From contig JAUIBK010000004.1 of NCBI GenBank assembly GCA_030428205.1, positions 59,912-123,911 of the forward strand: DNA of 64,000 bases. The letters are read 5' to 3'. The notes beneath the pieces were generated by a model. It made no database searches, was not told the origin of the DNA, and saw nothing but the letters and a program-made list of their open reading frames with translations. Both the position numbers and the translations under genes were made by a program. The DNA is from a bacterium (GTDB lineage: Bacteria > Bdellovibrionota_C > UBA2361 > RFPC01). This document shows, piece by piece, positions 53,001-61,699 of this stretch; the stretch's first letter is position 1, and every line of letters starts with the position of its first letter.

Positions 53001-53541
53001 TGGAACTCCTGATTGTAACGATCAGTGCGTAAACGATCCGGCTAAAACTGACCCGCTTACATGCGGATGTGGTGTAGCAGATGCTGACTCTGATAGTGAT
53101 TTCACCTTTGATTGTCTCGATCTCTGTCCAAGTGATGCTGGCAAAATAGCTCCTGGAACGTGTGGCTGCGGGGTGACAGACAGCGATGCTGATGCAAACG
53201 GTATAGTTGATTGCCTCTTTACAGCTGAATTTACTGATAGAGCGGCCTTACTTGAAGCTGCGGTCAAAGTTCTTAAAAAGCTAGATCCAGAGAAGAGTAA
53301 GAAGAAAAAGAAGAACGCTCGTGAGAAGAAAAATGCTGCAAAAGCCGCACTTGAAGTTTTTGATGAGTACTTCGCCATTCAATCACTCAATATCTCGTCT
53401 GCCAATGGCGAGGATCTCGGCGCGCTTGTGAGCAAAGCGAGTAAGAAAGCGAAGAAAGCACTGAAGATTAAGCACGAGGATTTTAAAAAGCGTAAAAAGA
53501 AGGCGAAAAAAGCCTTAGCAAATTTGCTTGCTGCGCTTTAA
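50086..53541 (+). CDS. Large secreted ELWxxDGT-repeat protein with Ca-type Cys modules
   Basis: 1151 aa with a signal peptide (cleavage at VHA-Q). About 17 repeats of roughly 50 residues carry E-L-W-x-x-D-G-T-x-x-G-T followed by K-D-I-x-P-G. This is the repeat of a family found in secreted proteins of many marine bacteria, predicted to form a propeller-like or rod-like beta fold. From about residue 910 four modules of C-x-x-D ... CGCG-x-x-D-x-D-x-D-G-x-P-x-C look like thrombospondin-type-3-like calcium sites. The last 90 residues are very Lys-rich, which is unusual for an exported protein. It is probably surface-attached. Repeats 8 to 16 are almost regular; 3 to 5 and 9 are degenerate. Confidence 0.9.
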   Translation: MHYTSIVKALSQLLVCVLTTFAVCVHAQTPTVIKDINQIGDAGDPSDLVVLGSNYLFVKEDVAHGRELWISDGTTLGTHVLIDIYPGPESSSPTKLTKQTIGGIEKIFFFATTPTNGVSPVERELWVTDGTQLGTEMVINLGGSYSGIVEEAEYLVAPGSTEKIFFFSSDGFVDAAEPWASDGTELGTYRIKDIHPGPALSSSITHVTALPIGVVFGALDASGNNEPWITNADLTDAFKLGDIAATGSSFPSGFEWNASLGLLFFSADDNSTNGRELYKSDLTPMGATLVKNISLSDSMPLNITSVEDRVLFSADIPLEGRELWISDGTEAGTVQLGDINAGSQDSNPSDFIQVGSGVVFAATSSSQGRELFRTNGTNVQLLKDIYPGEDDSSPQQFANVGGEVYFRATTPDEGTELWKTDGTPNGTILVQDIYPGVWSSLPESIVNDGSGAVFYAKNPSISIFKDSGGVTEVVSIADPVNTESSVPKFIGTLGTKVVLEADDGIYGEELWVTDGTEAGTTSLGDILPGPQGNGISEVTDFNGSILFAANDGVHDDELWISDGTSGGTVMLKDISAVPGEGGNPYGMTVLGDIAIFTAYTPDAGYELWKTDGTEGGTVLVKDIFPGIEDEGGEGGGDPNESSPENFIRLGDFIYFVAETEDLGSELWRTDGTEAGTTLVKDIRPGSGSGGPSFLSLFGDILLFTAEDDTHGSELWRTDGTEVGTFMIKDINPGSSDSFPTLITPGDTIAYFVALDETHGRELWKTDGTEGGTVLVRDIYPGSDWSQLREFHAAGDMLYFNATDGTHGQEPWMSDGTEGGTVLIEDLVPGDNFDSSVPSDFVDIDGIVFFTASSPDTGKEVWKYDGVTLEAYDTLPGEEGGEPTDLAVRNGYLFFNSRDLSLGSEPWGVLIDECPEDSAKLEPGVCGCGIVEDAADNDSDGTPNCLETCDNDPNKTEPLVCGCGISDLDSDLDGTPDCNDQCVNDPAKTDPLTCGCGVADADSDSDFTFDCLDLCPSDAGKIAPGTCGCGVTDSDADANGIVDCLFTAEFTDRAALLEAAVKVLKKLDPEKSKKKKKNAREKKNAAKAALEVFDEYFAIQSLNISSANGEDLGALVSKASKKAKKALKIKHEDFKKRKKKAKKALANLLAAL

Positions 53542-54333
53542 TTATCCGGTGATATTGATATTGAAGCCAAGCAGCTTCCACTGAGTACCTTCTTGTATGT
53601 ACTTTTGCTCGAACTTCACCTGCTTTGGTGTTGTCGGGAAAAATCCTGCGATGTGCATCACTCCCTTTTCGTCAAGTTTTGCTGGCTCTTGAAAAACTGG
53701 TGAGAGGTTGCTTACTTTTGTGAGATCCCCATCCATCTCGTAGAGCTTACCAAAGGCTTGCTCAAGCTTTGCCGTGTCGAATTGTGACTGCCACATCTGG
53801 GAGATGTGTTGATGAAAGGCCGTCATGTCTTTTGCATTTATTGATACGCCAAAGTTTCTCATTGCTTCTTTGACAAGCTTTACTTGGGCTTCTTCGGGGG
53901 GAAGAGAGAGAGCAAGCTTGCCGTCAGCTGTTTTCTCTTGAAGACCTGCTTGAACTTTATGAATTCCTAAAATCTTCCACTGCCCCTCTTCTTTTACAAA
54001 TGAAATTTCAAGAGGCGTTGTTGAGCCTGAGGCCGTGGTGACGCTTCCGTTCACCGTACCCTGGTCTCCGGAAAATTGGCGGTTGGTCCAGTTTGTTTCC
54101 TTTGCTCCATAGAGGTCTGCCCCGTGTAGAAACTGATCCAGGGCCTCAAGGGATGTCGTTCGTTTAAACTCGCCAGCCAGCATTTCGTATGCCTGTTCCG
54201 TATTACGCTCCTTGACGGCGGCAAAAAATGAATCAACCTCGTCAACCATGCCTGAGGTGAGATAGAAGACTGCGGCAATCCCTCCGACAAGTAGAACAAC
54301 AAATCCACCGACGAGTTTTAAGAGTAACTTCAT
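53542..54333 (-). CDS. Membrane-anchored protein with two NTF2-like domains
   Basis: 263 aa. An N-terminal helix (about residues 8-26) anchors it; the rest has two similar halves: VDSFFAAVKERNTEQAYEML and MRNFGVSINAKDMTAFHQHI, each followed by a beta-rich tail ending in W-K-x-L-G. That layout is typical of DUF4878/DUF3887-like NTF2-fold proteins. Periplasmic; no catalytic motif. Start follows GAGAGGGG. Convergent with the ELWxxDGT gene, stop to stop. Confidence 0.75.
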   Translation of the reverse strand: MKLLLKLVGGFVVLLVGGIAAVFYLTSGMVDEVDSFFAAVKERNTEQAYEMLAGEFKRTTSLEALDQFLHGADLYGAKETNWTNRQFSGDQGTVNGSVTTASGSTTPLEISFVKEEGQWKILGIHKVQAGLQEKTADGKLALSLPPEEAQVKLVKEAMRNFGVSINAKDMTAFHQHISQMWQSQFDTAKLEQAFGKLYEMDGDLTKVSNLSPVFQEPAKLDEKGVMHIAGFFPTTPKQVKFEQKYIQEGTQWKLLGFNINITG

Positions 54334-54437
54334 GATTCCCCTCTCTTTTTCCTCTGACTGCTCAGAGCCATACCGTGAAAGTGAAGTATAATCTTTCTCG
54401 TGGCCAGATGGTCAAGCACTTTTAGAGGAGAGTGTAG

Positions 54438-54683
54438 GTGGCCAAATTATCAGTAAAGTTTCAACTACTTGAATCCGATTTGGATACCTACGGCATCGTA
54501 ATGATAGATATCATGTTTATGAGTAGGACGATAAAACCCATGTCAGACGAACAATCAGAGAAAAAAGAAGCGAAAACAGAGCAGTCACAAGAGCAAAAAG
54601 GGCTGCGTGCTCCAGTAGATCTCCAGACTCGTCCACTTGTGCCAGTGCTTGCTCCTGAGGAGTATGTGGGCGAAAAGCTTTAA
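54438..54683 (+). CDS. Small charged protein, 81 aa
   Basis: A GTG at 54438 has GAGGAGAG ahead of it; a second possible start is the ATG at 54540, giving 47 aa. The C-terminal half is disordered (Glu, Lys, Gln) and ends with a Pro/Val segment. No signal or family recognised. Confidence 0.5.
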   Translation: MAKLSVKFQLLESDLDTYGIVMIDIMFMSRTIKPMSDEQSEKKEAKTEQSQEQKGLRAPVDLQTRPLVPVLAPEEYVGEKL

Positions 54684-54802
54684 GCGATAAAAGTTACAAC
54701 GAGAACGATAGAGTTCTCTCTTGTCTTATCCCCTGGGCACTCAATTGAAGGCATTCCAGATTGGAGAAAGCCTCTTTTGAGTGTTGAAGAATCAAAAATA
54801 AA

Positions 54803-54834
54803 GGGCTGGTATGAGAAAAATCTCATACCAGCCC
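54803..54834 (-). terminator. Strong hairpin terminator
   Basis: GGGCTGGTATGAG pairs with CTCATACCAGCCC around a 6-nt loop, a 13-bp perfect stem. On the minus strand TTTATTTTT follows, so it ends the transcript of the exported propeller gene. Confidence 0.9.
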
Positions 54835-54873
54835 TTATGGTATCTAAGGGTGGAAATCAAACGTTCAGGTTGA

Positions 54874-56274
54874 TTATACCCCACCTGCTCTTGAGCAAGG
54901 ATTTTGTGGCCCAAGACAGGTGCTTCCTTTCCACTGAACTAAGATGTCCCCATTTCCTCCGGCAGCTTGAGAGAGCGACCTAAACTGAGAACAAGAGTGT
55001 CCAGAACCAAAGCCTCCACTAAAATAGTGGTGAGCACCGTTGTTAACACCCGGGATACTCGATGCTTTAAAGCCAACAGAACCGATGGCAACTCCATTTG
55101 AAGAATAAACAGTGAGTTTTCCGCTGTTGCCGTTTTTGTTGCTTCCGGTAAGCAGCATGACAGGCTTGTGTTGACGAGCGTCATTGGCATCAGCCTCAGG
55201 CTTCCAGAGTCGGCCTGCTCCAAATGGTGTGGTGCCAGAACACGAGCCTCCACCACCACCACCACCGCTGGTGTTGCTTTTGTAGGAGTGAACGTTTCTA
55301 TCGTCTGCTAGCACATCGTCAGAGTTTGTAATAGAAACTGTTGTTTCTGATTGATCGTCAAAAACGCTGATAATGGTCATAGAGGTATTGTCTTTTGCAA
55401 TGACAGCAAATTCCTCTCCGTCTTTGGTGCGGTCGTAGTCACCAGCAAGACCATAGTTTTTAATGTTGGAGAACTCTTTTGAGTAGAGTGATTCACCAGT
55501 TTCAGGGTCAAAAACATGGAGGCTTTTGACTCCATTTTTTCTGTGTATGATAGCTAAAGCATCAGTTCCGTCTGCTTGGCGAAGAGGAACAGCATCTTTG
55601 ATCCCTCCCCTTCTCAATCCAATAAGCTTTTGCGTTGTTGAGGCATTTGTCAGGACATCTTTGAGGTAAATCTTAAAACGTTTATTTTTCGAGATCTTCC
55701 GTACGATACCAATTTGGTCGCGATCTCCTGTCAGGTTTAAACGAAAAGCGTCTTGTGATTGCTTGACATGCTTCTTGAGAAAATTTCCTTGATACGTTGC
55801 GGAGCCACTATTAAATGGATCTGCCATAACTCGAATGGCAGATTTCGAAGAGATTCGAGCAGCGTCAAACGTTCCGTTACCGTTGAAGTCACCGGGTATA
55901 AGGTACTTATCTTTTCGAAGTCCGAATTCAACGCTCGTCTCAGACGATCCATCGAGGACTACCCAGTTTACTTTCTTTCCATCACGAGTGGTGTAAGCTA
56001 CCTGGTTACCTGATCCGGTCCAAGGACCTGGGACGAGGTTATCACCTGATTCACCAACATCTCCTCCGTTAGAGATATCTTCACGTGTAGCAAAATCAGA
56101 ATCAGAGCTTAAATATTGCCAATCAATATTATCGTCATCGTCGATGGTCACTGAGACGATATCTGACTCAGCTCCATCACCACTAAAATCTATGCTCTGT
56201 GCATAGAGACCTGTAGAAATAAATAAGCTCCCAACAGAAAGGAGGGCTTGCTTGGAAAACGGTGTAAAACGCAT
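54874..56274 (-). CDS. Exported propeller-like protein with Gly-linker and C-terminal Cys domain
   Basis: 466 aa, signal peptide (cleavage at LYA-Q, residue 26), strong ribosome site (AGGAG). The N-terminal 330 residues have repeated FG-GAP/VCBS-like strands (SIDFSGDGAESDIVSV, PGDFNGNGTFDAARI, GLAGDYDRTKDGEEF) of a beta propeller with Asp-rich calcium loops. A run of seven Gly at about 341-347 links to a C-terminal domain with five Cys. I recognise no exact family. Probably a secreted or surface calcium-binding adhesin. Confidence 0.8.
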   Translation of the reverse strand: MRFTPFSKQALLSVGSLFISTGLYAQSIDFSGDGAESDIVSVTIDDDDNIDWQYLSSDSDFATREDISNGGDVGESGDNLVPGPWTGSGNQVAYTTRDGKKVNWVVLDGSSETSVEFGLRKDKYLIPGDFNGNGTFDAARISSKSAIRVMADPFNSGSATYQGNFLKKHVKQSQDAFRLNLTGDRDQIGIVRKISKNKRFKIYLKDVLTNASTTQKLIGLRRGGIKDAVPLRQADGTDALAIIHRKNGVKSLHVFDPETGESLYSKEFSNIKNYGLAGDYDRTKDGEEFAVIAKDNTSMTIISVFDDQSETTVSITNSDDVLADDRNVHSYKSNTSGGGGGGGSCSGTTPFGAGRLWKPEADANDARQHKPVMLLTGSNKNGNSGKLTVYSSNGVAIGSVGFKASSIPGVNNGAHHYFSGGFGSGHSCSQFRSLSQAAGGNGDILVQWKGSTCLGPQNPCSRAGGV

Positions 56275-56435
56275 CTATGAGCTCCTGTAAACTAGCGTTT
56301 GAAAAAGCAGATCTTTACCAGATCATCCGAAAGTTCCTACCAGGATAAAGGGGATGCTTAGATCGCACAAGGCGATACCGAATTGATCTTCTAAAAATGA
56401 ACAGCGTTATAATCTTATCGAAGCCAACAAAAAAA

Positions 56436-56467
56436 GGCGCGGTAAGAGTCGAGCATCTTACCGCGCC
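56436..56467. terminator. Intrinsic terminator after nhaA
   Basis: GGCGCGGTAAGA pairs with TCTTACCGCGCC around an 8-nt loop. A-rich on the left and TTTT on the right, so it can work both ways; on the minus strand it lies after the nhaA stop. Confidence 0.88.
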
Positions 56468-56494
56468 TTTTCTATTTATGAAGTAAGGTAAACG

Positions 56495-57817
56495 CTACAC
56501 CCTTTCCTCATATTCTCTCTCAGAGGTCTCCTCGTGAGAAACCCCTTCCTGGTCGGACTCAGGAGATGTGTAAGAAGGAGTGAGCTCTGTGTCAGCCAAC
56601 TCTACGACTTCTGTTTCTGTTACTCCGTCTTCAGCCCCTTCTCGAACTCGCAACATCTTCCCAAGAAGAATTGCAAGCGGAGCAACAAAGGCTGAAAGAA
56701 GGGCCCCCATCTTCGCGGAACCTTGCAATGTTGGGTCAGTAAACGCAACGCCTGAAACAAAGAGTGCCACAGTAAGTCCTAGGCCAGCAATAACGCCAGC
56801 AACGAGCAAACTTCTCCAGTTCATTCCTTTCGGAAGTGGAAATCCGAGAAGTTGTCCAAGCATTGAAAATCCAAAAATACCAACTGTTTTTCCAACAACA
56901 AGTCCCATAAGAACGGCAACAGTAGCATTCCCCATCGTTGAGAGCTCAACACCAGCGTTTGCTAAGCCAAAACCGAGTAGCCCAATATCAACAGGGAGCT
57001 TTAATTCGTGCTCAAATTTGTTCATTGTGTCGCTATAGTGATCCGCATCATCGTTCTCCGCAAAGAGACCTTCATCGCGTGCAGCGTGAGGCATAAAGGG
57101 AACGATGGCTACAAGAGCAAGAGCTGGGTGAAGGTGAGCAAAATACAGTCCACACCAGCTTAACACTCCTGGTCCAAGCAGATATGGCCAGTAAGAAAGG
57201 ACTCCCTTCTTACGGAGAAGGTGAGCACCACCCATTGCAAGCGCTGTAAGAGCTAAATATTGAGGTGCTACAGGGTGAAGAGGGTTTGGATAGAAGACGG
57301 CGATAATACCAAGCCCAATCGCGTCATCTGCTACCGCAAGCAGAAGGAGAAAACTTACTGCTGGGTGACTTTTTCCAAACACAAGTCGTGCTACAAGCCA
57401 AGCAAGAGCAATATCTGTTGCTGTTGGTATCCCCCACCCTTTTGCAATTGAAGAATCACCAGTAATTGAGACCCAAGCAAAATAGACAGCTACTGGACCA
57501 AGAACACCTCCTAGAGTACCAAGCAGTGGGTTCACAGCTTTCTTGATAGGATTGAGTGCTCCCCCCGGCAGAACGGATTCTGCAATCTCTTTGGCGGCTA
57601 AACCAAAAAAGAGCACCATAAAGAGGTCATTCATAAGGAAGTGGAAGTTAAAATGGCTTCCCTCTCCAAATGGAGACCAGTGGATCGCATGGTGGTATCC
57701 ATGCGGATCGAAGTTCGCCCAAATGACGGCCAAAATGACGCCGGTAATAAGGGGGATTGAAAATTCTTGAAGGATTTCTAACCCACGATGACGGGGTTGG
57801 TGAGTATGGCTCGACAT
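56495..57817 (-). CDS. nhaA: NhaA-family Na+/H+ antiporter
   Basis: 440 aa, about eleven hydrophobic segments. The family marks are GWGIPTATDIALA and the ion-binding LAVADDAIGLGIIA, with the paired Asp needed for sodium exchange. The N-terminus and the acidic cytoplasmic tail (about 60 residues) are longer than in E. coli NhaA (388 aa). It exports sodium in exchange for protons. It lies next to the flagellar stator operon, divergent from it, so sodium gradients probably matter in this organism. Start follows AGGGAAG. Confidence 0.93.
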   Translation of the reverse strand: MSSHTHQPRHRGLEILQEFSIPLITGVILAVIWANFDPHGYHHAIHWSPFGEGSHFNFHFLMNDLFMVLFFGLAAKEIAESVLPGGALNPIKKAVNPLLGTLGGVLGPVAVYFAWVSITGDSSIAKGWGIPTATDIALAWLVARLVFGKSHPAVSFLLLLAVADDAIGLGIIAVFYPNPLHPVAPQYLALTALAMGGAHLLRKKGVLSYWPYLLGPGVLSWCGLYFAHLHPALALVAIVPFMPHAARDEGLFAENDDADHYSDTMNKFEHELKLPVDIGLLGFGLANAGVELSTMGNATVAVLMGLVVGKTVGIFGFSMLGQLLGFPLPKGMNWRSLLVAGVIAGLGLTVALFVSGVAFTDPTLQGSAKMGALLSAFVAPLAILLGKMLRVREGAEDGVTETEVVELADTELTPSYTSPESDQEGVSHEETSEREYEERV

Positions 57818-58154
57818 AATACTTCCCTACTGCTAGTCGATTAATATGAAATGGTTACTTCCCGAGTGAGAAAAGGAGTGCGCACGAGGTATGAGAGCAT
57901 CCTTGTCTCAACTACAGGTTTTTCATCGGCTAGGTAGTGCGATACATTTAGATTTTTGCGCTATTTACCTAACATGCCGTAATAACAGCAAATATATTGT
58001 AGTTTTTTCTCTCTCACGGCTCATTTGTACGCAGAACCCCTCATGAGAAAAACAAGTAAGGAATTTTCTCAATTGCTCCGATATTCACTATGAGTTTCTT
58101 TGAGACACATAGCTCAATGACTTTGGGCTATGAACGAACTTTATGTGAGATGTC
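57818..58154. other. Divergent region between nhaA and the stator operon
   Basis: About 340 bp, AT-rich. It should hold the promoters of both operons. I see no clear riboswitch or operator, though sodium-responsive RNA ahead of nhaA genes is known in other bacteria and should be tested. Confidence 0.4.
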
Positions 58155-58919
58155 ATGGATCCAGCTACCCTCATAGGCATGATTGGGACATTAGGGTGTA
58201 TCGCCTTCGCCATTCTTATTGGTGGTCAGGTACTCATGTTCGTCAACGTACCTAGTATTTTGATCGTATTTGGTGGAACACTTGCTGTAACGTTTATTAA
58301 GTATCCTCTCTCTCATACGCTGGGTGCAGTCTCTGTAGCACTCAAAGCTTTTTTTCATAAGCCAGAACTTCCAAGTGAACTTATTCTTAAAGCTGTTGAG
58401 CTTGCTACAGTAGCAAGACGAGAAGGTCTGATTGCTCTCGAAGAAGTCAAACTTGATAACGAGTTTATGGCAAAAGGATTACAATTTGCTGTTGATGGGC
58501 ACGATCCTGAGATCGTTAAACGAATCCTCGGAATGGAAATCAACCTGACTATTGAACGTCACGAGGTTGGACAATCAATTTTCAAAGGTATGGGTGACTC
58601 GGCACCAGCGATGGGTATGATTGGGACTCTGATCGGTCTCGTCCAGATGATGGCGAACATGAGTGATCCATCCTCGATTGGACCTGCGATGGCTGTTGCC
58701 CTTTTGACAACACTCTATGGTGCTGTGATCGCTAACGCCATTGCGCTTCCTATTGCTGATAAGCTTGCTTACCGAAGCGCTGAGGAAAAACTCAAGCGTT
58801 CGCTTATTTTAGAAGCTATCTACGGAATTCAAACCGGAGCCAACCCGATGGTGCTCGAAGAAACACTCAATACATTCCTTCCAATAGGAGATCGTGTTTC
58901 GTCAAAAGGCGGAGGATAA
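58155..58919 (+). CDS. motA: Flagellar stator subunit MotA/PomA
   Basis: 254 aa, four transmembrane helices and a cytoplasmic domain between helix 2 and 3. The start MDPATLIGMIGTLGCIAF is similar to PomA. The charged cytoplasmic part and GMGDSAPAMGMIGTLIGLVQM (helix 3, with the Pro needed for torque) and ALLTTLYGAVIANAIALPI (helix 4) are clear. It binds MotB and drives rotation. PomA-type sequences usually use sodium. First gene of the three-gene operon. Confidence 0.93.
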   Translation: MDPATLIGMIGTLGCIAFAILIGGQVLMFVNVPSILIVFGGTLAVTFIKYPLSHTLGAVSVALKAFFHKPELPSELILKAVELATVARREGLIALEEVKLDNEFMAKGLQFAVDGHDPEIVKRILGMEINLTIERHEVGQSIFKGMGDSAPAMGMIGTLIGLVQMMANMSDPSSIGPAMAVALLTTLYGAVIANAIALPIADKLAYRSAEEKLKRSLILEAIYGIQTGANPMVLEETLNTFLPIGDRVSSKGGG

Positions 58920-58922
58920 ACC

Positions 58923-59924
58923 GTGAGCGTCGAAGATCCACCAAAGAAAAAAGAAGGTGGAGGTGGAGCGCCCTTATGGATGGCAACCTTTGCCGACTTA
59001 ATGTCACTCCTTCTGGCGTTCTTTGTTCTCCTCTTTTCATTTGCTGAAATGAAAGACGAAGAATTCAGTCGTCGCGGTGGTGAAATGGCTGTAGCTCTTG
59101 GTGTTCAGATGGATACTCCCGTCTTCTACAAAGTTCAAGGAACAAACCCTGCGGCAACAGAGTTTAGCTCTGAAGCGAGTAAGGAATCTGCCAAGTTAAA
59201 AATAGTACAAGATTTTACCTCCAAGCTTTTGCGTCTTATGAGCGTTCAAGACAAGGAAAAAGGAGGTGAGGCAGACTCAGGGAAAAAGATTTATGGGCAA
59301 AAAATTGAGGAAATTCTTTGGGAGATAAAAGATAAGCTTTCAGCTGAGATTTTCTCTGGGCTTGTTGAGGTAGTAGAGGAAGATGGTGAAGTCATTATAC
59401 GTCTTCACGAACGGGTCCTGTTTCCTCAAGGAGGAATTGAACCACTCACAGAGCCGTGGAATCCCCTTGCTCGCCTCCATCAGGTGTTACGCAAGGCAAA
59501 AGGAAGGATCACGATTTCTGGTCATACCGGGAAAGAATCTCTTGTTGGGAGTTCTTATCGCTCTCTTTACGATCTCTCTGCTGCGCGTGCTGCTTCTGTC
59601 GGACACTATTTTCTATCGCACAATATGATTGATGCTTCACGACTTCAATTAGCGGCATTTGGCAATACAAAACCAATCGCACAAGTCGGTACACAAAAAG
59701 AACTTGCAAGAAATCGACGCGTAGAGATTGCTGTTACGGATCTTCAATTTATTGAAAAGAAGAGAAAGAAAGAGGTATTGCCTGCATATCTTGATCAAAA
59801 GAAAAAAGACTTAAGAATGGTTTTTGATCCATTACGCCCAGGAAGAGTATGGGCGAAGTTTTATCCGATAGAAGAAGATGATGAAGAGCGTATGTCGCTC
59901 GAAGAGAGTTTAGAGATCGAATAG
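58923..59924 (+). CDS. motB: MotB/PomB-type stator subunit, first copy
   Basis: 333 aa from GTG, 3 bp after motA. A single helix carries the essential Asp in FADLMSLLLAFFVLLFSF. The C-terminal OmpA-like domain ends NRRVEIAV, but the usual GHTD is GHTG, losing an Asp common in peptidoglycan binding. A longer central linker (about 100-190) is rich in Lys, Glu and Ser. It pairs with MotA to form the ion channel and anchors it to the wall. The following gene is a second copy. Confidence 0.88.
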   Translation: MSVEDPPKKKEGGGGAPLWMATFADLMSLLLAFFVLLFSFAEMKDEEFSRRGGEMAVALGVQMDTPVFYKVQGTNPAATEFSSEASKESAKLKIVQDFTSKLLRLMSVQDKEKGGEADSGKKIYGQKIEEILWEIKDKLSAEIFSGLVEVVEEDGEVIIRLHERVLFPQGGIEPLTEPWNPLARLHQVLRKAKGRITISGHTGKESLVGSSYRSLYDLSAARAASVGHYFLSHNMIDASRLQLAAFGNTKPIAQVGTQKELARNRRVEIAVTDLQFIEKKRKKEVLPAYLDQKKKDLRMVFDPLRPGRVWAKFYPIEEDDEERMSLEESLEIE

Positions 59925-59925
59925 T

Positions 59926-60924
59926 ATGGAACTGGAAGAAAAGGGAAAAGAAGAGTCCGCTGGGGCGCCCTTATGGATGGCAACATTTGCCGACTTGATG
60001 TCGCTCTTGCTTGCTTTCTTCGTACTCCTCTTCTCTTTTGCAAGTATGGATGATCAACGTTTCGCGGAAATCGGTGGTTCTATACAAGATGCTTTTGGCA
60101 TGGAGCAGAAGATTGACCAAAGCGATCTCATGGGAATGACGCAAATTGAAGGTACATTTACTGGCGGAAAGCCTGGTATGTCGATCTTACTGCTTGCGCT
60201 CAATAAAAGCTCTGAACAGATGAAGCGAAGGCTTGATGTCAATAAATCTGGAGTTGGAGGAGAGTATGATGAAGCTCCACCTGAGGAGCTCAAAGCATTA
60301 GCATCTTATTTGATTCTGGCAGTGAAAGAAGAGCTGCTCCGAAAACTTCTTGGAGACGATAAACTCGAAAAAGACATGCGCATTGAGTTTACCGAAAATA
60401 CTTTTCTTATCACATTGCCAGATGACATTCTCTTTGAACCTGGCAGTATTGAACTCAAAAAGAGTGTTGATACAGCACTCAAAATCACAGCTCAATTAGC
60501 ACTTCTTGTCCAAGGCACCATTGAAATTTTTGGTCATACAGATAGCACTCCATATCAGGGACTTGCTGCGCGTGACAATTGGGAGCTGTCAGCCCGCCGT
60601 GCAGTGACTGTAGGGGATAAGTTGATTGAGCTCACACGAAAAAAACCGGTGCCCGTCGAAGCCATCGGTCGTGGAGCGACAGAACCGCTCGTTTCAAACG
60701 AAATTGAAGCAGGGCGAAAGAAAAACCGTCGCGTGGAAATCAAAATCGAGCACCCGAATATTCTTGAAACAGCCCTTGAGGCATTAAAGAAAGCTCAAAA
60801 ACAAGAAGAAGAAGAGGTAAAACCAAAAAGCATCTTCCGTATTCCTGATTATCTCATGCGTGTTCCTTCCAAAGTTGCGGATCCAACAGATTCTGTTACT
60901 TTTTTTGAAGCGAACTTGTATTGA
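59926..60924 (+). CDS. motB: MotB/PomB-type stator subunit, second copy
   Basis: 332 aa starting one base after the first motB. The helix FADLMSLLLAFFVLLFSFAS keeps the Asp, and the OmpA domain has the standard IFGHTDSTPYQG and KKNRRVEIKIE. It is thus the canonical wall-binding copy. The two MotB proteins are about equal in length and share the WMATFADLMSLL start, so they arose by duplication. Either homodimers of each or a mixed MotB pair could sit in one MotA ring. Confidence 0.88.
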   Translation: MELEEKGKEESAGAPLWMATFADLMSLLLAFFVLLFSFASMDDQRFAEIGGSIQDAFGMEQKIDQSDLMGMTQIEGTFTGGKPGMSILLLALNKSSEQMKRRLDVNKSGVGGEYDEAPPEELKALASYLILAVKEELLRKLLGDDKLEKDMRIEFTENTFLITLPDDILFEPGSIELKKSVDTALKITAQLALLVQGTIEIFGHTDSTPYQGLAARDNWELSARRAVTVGDKLIELTRKKPVPVEAIGRGATEPLVSNEIEAGRKKNRRVEIKIEHPNILETALEALKKAQKQEEEEVKPKSIFRIPDYLMRVPSKVADPTDSVTFFEANLY

Positions 60925-60958
60925 TGCGAGCCCACAACACCGTATCATAGACGTTCAC

Positions 60959-61414
60959 TTATATTCTTTCGACTAATGTTAGAAATTCTGGCAAGTGAAA
61001 GTAGTCCTGGATGACGCCATAGCGGGTAGAAGGACAAATCGCGAGAATCTTGGTTTCAGTCACATCGTAGGAAATAGATATTTTCTCAAGAGAGTAAACA
61101 TCCTCTTTTTCGAATTTACCCATGCGCGTTGCACAGTACTTTATATCAGAGACTAAGGTAGGCTCGCTACCGTAATCAAGAGATACGAGAATATGTTGAT
61201 GATGTTGAAGAGCATGTCTAAAGTTGTGTGCGGTACTCACTCGCAGAAATGCAACAGACTCTTGCAACTGCTCACAAACATCTTCGTAATATTTTTCATG
61301 AATGATAAGAAGCGCAGGTTGGTTTTGGTTGAGAAAAGTAAAAAGAAACCTTCTCAGTTTTCGTGTTACCTCTACTCCACTTTGTTCCCAAGGGAGACGT
61401 TCCTCTCTTTCCAT
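60959..61414 (-). CDS. Small cytosolic protein of unknown function
   Basis: 151 aa. No signal. Alternating strands and helices (PALLIIHEKY, HILVSLDYG, TKILAICPST) suggest an alpha/beta fold. I do not recognise it. Start follows AAGGA. It is convergent with the stator operon, 34 bp between stops. Confidence 0.65.
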   Translation of the reverse strand: MEREERLPWEQSGVEVTRKLRRFLFTFLNQNQPALLIIHEKYYEDVCEQLQESVAFLRVSTAHNFRHALQHHQHILVSLDYGSEPTLVSDIKYCATRMGKFEKEDVYSLEKISISYDVTETKILAICPSTRYGVIQDYFHLPEFLTLVERI

Positions 61415-61699
61415 AGTTTATCCTTCTCTAAAACCATTACAGCAATAATGTCTTCGTGTTCGACACATAAGCTTCCCCTCCTCCTACCTCAAAGGGACAT
61501 GTACGAAAAAATACAGATGTACTTCGGAGATGGATGGTTCTTGATGGGACACTTTTAGAGGTGTATTGAGAAAGATTCATCACTAAGCCGATCGATTCGC
61601 ATTCGGCAAGAAAATCTTACAAGTTAATATCTGGCCTTGTGAGCAAGGCGAGAGGCTGAGTTGACCGTAGAATTAACAGATCTATAGGGAATCCGGGTA

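Noticed and set aside
56580..57038. 152-codon plus-strand frame in nhaA
   Set aside because: Antisense shadow of a clear antiporter gene.
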